Below, piece by piece: positions 5,616-6,741 of a DNA stretch of 6,741 nucleotides (positions within the stretch are counted from its first letter, which is position 1; each line of letters opens with the position of its first letter). The position numbers and the translations under genes were made by a program. Where the stretch lies: positions 1 to 6,741 of the forward strand of contig DKBO01000033.1 in assembly GCA_002448975.1 (NCBI GenBank), read 5' to 3'. Origin of the DNA: Nitrospiraceae bacterium UBA6898 (GTDB lineage: Bacteria > Nitrospirota > Thermodesulfovibrionia > Thermodesulfovibrionales > UBA6898). The notes beneath the pieces are model-generated. The model had not been told where the DNA came from, did no database searches, and saw only the letters and a program-made list of their open reading frames with translations.

Positions 5616-6320
5616 ATGACAGATAAACAGCAATTAGATCGAACTTATCATTATATAATGAAAACCTTCACAGATCGAGGCAATGCACCTCATTATACCG
5701 AGATAGCAAAAGAGTTTGGCGTAAAACCTGATGAAGGCAAGAAATTACTGCATGATTTGATGAATACGGGAATGGCAATGTGGCTTTATCCCGGAACCGA
5801 CCTCATTGCTTCATTTGCTCCATTCAACAATCAGCCGACGCAATATCGCATTACTGTGGACGGACAACAGAAATGGTTTGCACAATGAGGATTTAAAGCC
5901 CTGGCGGTCTGCTGGGTATTTCCAGGAAAAGCAGTGCAGATTGATGCTCCGTGCTTAGATTGCGGTGATTCTATGCGAATTGTTGTGCGTGATGGTGTCA
6001 TAGAATATGAAGCACCTATCGGTATTCATGGCTATATAGATATCCCCCTGAGGCAATGGGCAAAGAACTGGCCTTTTACATGAAGTCGTATCCACCTCTT
6101 CCGGTCGGAAGCTCATATAGAAAACTGGCCCTACTTTCGCTCAGGAACTGAAGAGGCAATTCTTCCTCTCGCCGACGTAATGACTATAATGAGTACGCCT
6201 CGACATAGTGCTAAATTGAGCGGTCATTACGTCTCATCTGCTGCGGAATATGCTCCATTATTTTTTCAGCGACTTAAGGAAGTCACACGAAATTCAGAAT
6301 TCTGGAATCCTAAGGCTTAA
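5616..6320 (+). CDS. MerB-like organometal lyase, probable double selenoprotein (TGA = Sec at 91 and 156)
   Basis: MerB enzymes cleave carbon-mercury bonds using two cysteines and an aspartate (Cys96, Asp99, Cys159). AGGAGG lies four bases before the ATG. Residues 1-90 include a winged-helix-like part (YTEIAKEFGVKPDEGKKLLHDLM) and end KWFAQ at TGA 5886-5888. The same frame continues GFKALAVCWVFPGKAVQIDAP, CLDCGDSM and so on to WPFT and a second TGA (6081-6083), then SRIHLFRSEAHIENWPYFRSG to TAA 6318. There is no other stop and no frameshift, and the full length of 234 fits MerB (about 212). FAQ-U-GFKAL aligns with MerB YAWCALDTL, so U91 sits at Cys96. PFT-U-SRIHLF aligns with SFCCHVHFF, so U156 sits at Cys159. 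The Asp99 position is Lys94. A CxxC lies at 113-116. It may belong to the MerB-like SaoL group linked to selenocysteine-assisted organometal handling (from memory, unverified). The alternative is a pseudogene with two nonsense changes. Confidence 0.82.
5886..5923 (+). promoter_or_regulatory. Candidate SECIS element for the first in-frame TGA
   Basis: The apical loop GGTCT (5906-5910) begins 17 nt after the TGA. The stem is C5905-G5911, G5904-C5912, G5903-T5913 (wobble), bulged T5902, then CCC 5899-5901 with GGG 5914-5916, a G-T wobble, one mismatch and two A-T pairs. The E. coli fdhF SECIS, from memory, also has 17 nt between UGA and its AGGUCU loop and a bulged U in the upper stem, the feature bound by SelB. 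Confidence 0.68.
6081..6117 (+). promoter_or_regulatory. Candidate SECIS element for the second in-frame TGA
   Basis: A perfect 5-bp stem CTTCC (6098-6102) / GGAAG (6107-6111) carries the tetraloop GGTC, starting 19 nt after the TGA. A weak lower pairing TAT (6089-6091) / ATA (6115-6117) may extend it across an internal loop. The loop repeats the GGTC core of the first candidate. There is no clear bulged T directly under the upper stem, so the fit is slightly weaker. Confidence 0.62.
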
Positions 6321-6335
6321 GGGGCGCGTCTGTAG

Positions 6336-6361
6336 GTCGGGTTGAGCATGCGAAACCCGAC
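6336..6361 (+). repeat. Hairpin repeat GTCGGGTT/AACCCGAC
   Basis: A perfect 8-bp stem with a 10-nt loop GAGCATGCGA, 15 nt after the lyase stop. Similar GTCGGGTT palindromes are widespread intergenic repeats in many bacterial genomes. There is no T-run on either side, but it may help end or stabilise the lyase transcript. Confidence 0.7.
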
Positions 6362-6376
6362 GCAATGATTTAACCT

Positions 6377-6417
6377 GCGCGTCCACAGCGACGCGCCGAA
6401 AGCGGAGCGTGACGCTC
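6377..6417 (+). repeat. Bulged hairpin repeat, copy 3
   Basis: GCGCGTC, bulge CACAGCG, ACGCGCC, loop GAAAGC, GGAGCGT, GACGCTC. The 5' half is identical to copy 1, while the 3' half has one mismatch in each stem. It is therefore a slightly worn member of the family at 4825 and 5541, placed between the convergent lyase and hydrogenase genes. Confidence 0.8.
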
Positions 6418-6419
6418 GG

Positions 6420-6446
6420 TTCCCCCTTCGCTTCGCTCAGGGGGAA
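6420..6446 (+). repeat. Hairpin repeat TTCCCCCT/AGGGGGAA
   Basis: A perfect 8-bp stem around an 11-nt loop TCGCTTCGCTC. No T-run follows on either strand. It completes a cluster of three different hairpins within 111 nt between the convergent genes, and may act as a bidirectional mRNA end or a target for repeat insertion. Confidence 0.7.
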
Positions 6447-6492
6447 TGCCTCATTGTTGGAAGATTGTTCTCTTTTGTGCGACAAGATAAGC

Positions 6493-6741
6493 TTAACTGA
6501 TGGCTCTTAAAATGCCGTTCAGAAGCGCTGTCGGTGAAGGAGGGCATCCGGGTATATACACGTCCACCGGGATGACCGCGTCAATGCCTCCGAGCGACGC
6601 ATAGCTCTTGCCGAATATGCCGCCGTTACACCCGCAGTCGCCGACAGCGACCACCAGCTTGGGAGAGGGCGTAGCAGCATAGGTCCTGCGGAGCGCTATC
6701 TCCATGTTCCTGGTCACCGGGCCGGTGACCAGCAGCATGTC
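6493..6741 (-). CDS. NuoB-like / group 4 [NiFe]-hydrogenase small subunit, partial (N-terminus outside window)
   Basis: On the minus strand the frame enters from the right edge (DMLLVTGPVTRNMEIALRR) and ends at TAA 6493-6495; 82 residues are visible. The family pattern is clear: LVVAVGDCGCNGGIF and PVDVYIPGCPPSPTALLNGIL carry the later cysteine ligands (GDC and PGCPP) of the [4Fe-4S] cluster shared by NuoB and the small subunits of Ech, Hyc and Hyf hydrogenases. The subunit passes electrons at the membrane-arm interface of such complexes. GDCGCNGGIF looks closer to hydrogenase-type members (usually GDCA/GDCG) than to respiratory complex I (GSCANSGG), but this is a judgement from a partial sequence. 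The first Met visible in the window is internal. A broken copy of its 3' end lies at 791-935. Confidence 0.88.
   Translation of the reverse strand, partial: DMLLVTGPVTRNMEIALRRTYAATPSPKLVVAVGDCGCNGGIFGKSYASLGGIDAVIPVDVYIPGCPPSPTALLNGILRAIS

Noticed and set aside
5616..5888. A stand-alone 90-aa hypothetical protein ending at TGA 5886
   Set aside because: The frame continues past the TGA as an uninterrupted match to the rest of MerB, with a SECIS-like hairpin. The short form is probably a truncated annotation of a longer selenoprotein.
4825..6417. CRISPR array
   Set aside because: The hairpin repeats are spaced by whole genes and diverge with compensatory changes; there are no regular spacers.

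Overview
This is a mosaic bacterial window of moderate GC. Recognisable genes are separated by long stretches of decayed coding sequence, palindromic repeats and duplicated fragments. A NuoB/[NiFe]-hydrogenase-type subunit, a likely selenoprotein, a thrombospondin-3-repeat secreted protein and hairpin repeats together suggest an anaerobic or microaerophilic Gram-negative lineage such as Desulfobacterota or Nitrospirota. That assignment is inference only.

Layout. 1-663 (minus): start of a secreted thrombospondin-3/beta-helix protein that runs off the left edge, with a well-formed promoter at 720-748. 664-1666: no confident gene. It holds a broken copy of the 3' end of the hydrogenase gene found at the right edge, a decayed coding region, and a tRNA-Glu 3' tail followed by a terminator. 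1667-2062: small exported Tyr/Arg-rich protein. 2083-2160: decayed tRNA-Glu. 2311-3599: a 139-nt direct repeat (95% identical copies) flanks a DUF3883 helicase tail and a complete VapB/VapC-type toxin-antitoxin pair. 3600-4021: no confident gene. 4022-4723: PD-(D/E)XK nuclease-fold protein. 4880-5536: class I SAM methyltransferase. 5616-6320: MerB-like lyase. 6321-6492: cluster of three different hairpin repeats. 6493-6741 (minus): C-terminal part of a NuoB-like hydrogenase subunit.

The highlight is 5616-6320. Conventional translation stops after 90 codons at TGA 5886. The same frame continues as a full MerB (organomercurial lyase) homologue of 234 residues, broken only by a second in-frame TGA at 6081. 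By eye these two TGA codons fall on the positions of the two catalytic cysteines of MerB (Cys96 and Cys159 of the plasmid R831b enzyme). Each is followed, 17 and 19 nt downstream, by a hairpin with a GGTC-containing apical loop like the bacterial SECIS element of E. coli fdhF. The simplest reading is an organometal lyase with two active-site selenocysteines, which ordinary annotation would split into a 90-aa hypothetical protein and an untranslated remainder.

A second structural theme is a family of about 40-nt bulged hairpins (4825, 5541, 6377) that bracket the methyltransferase and the lyase and show paired, compensatory changes between copies.
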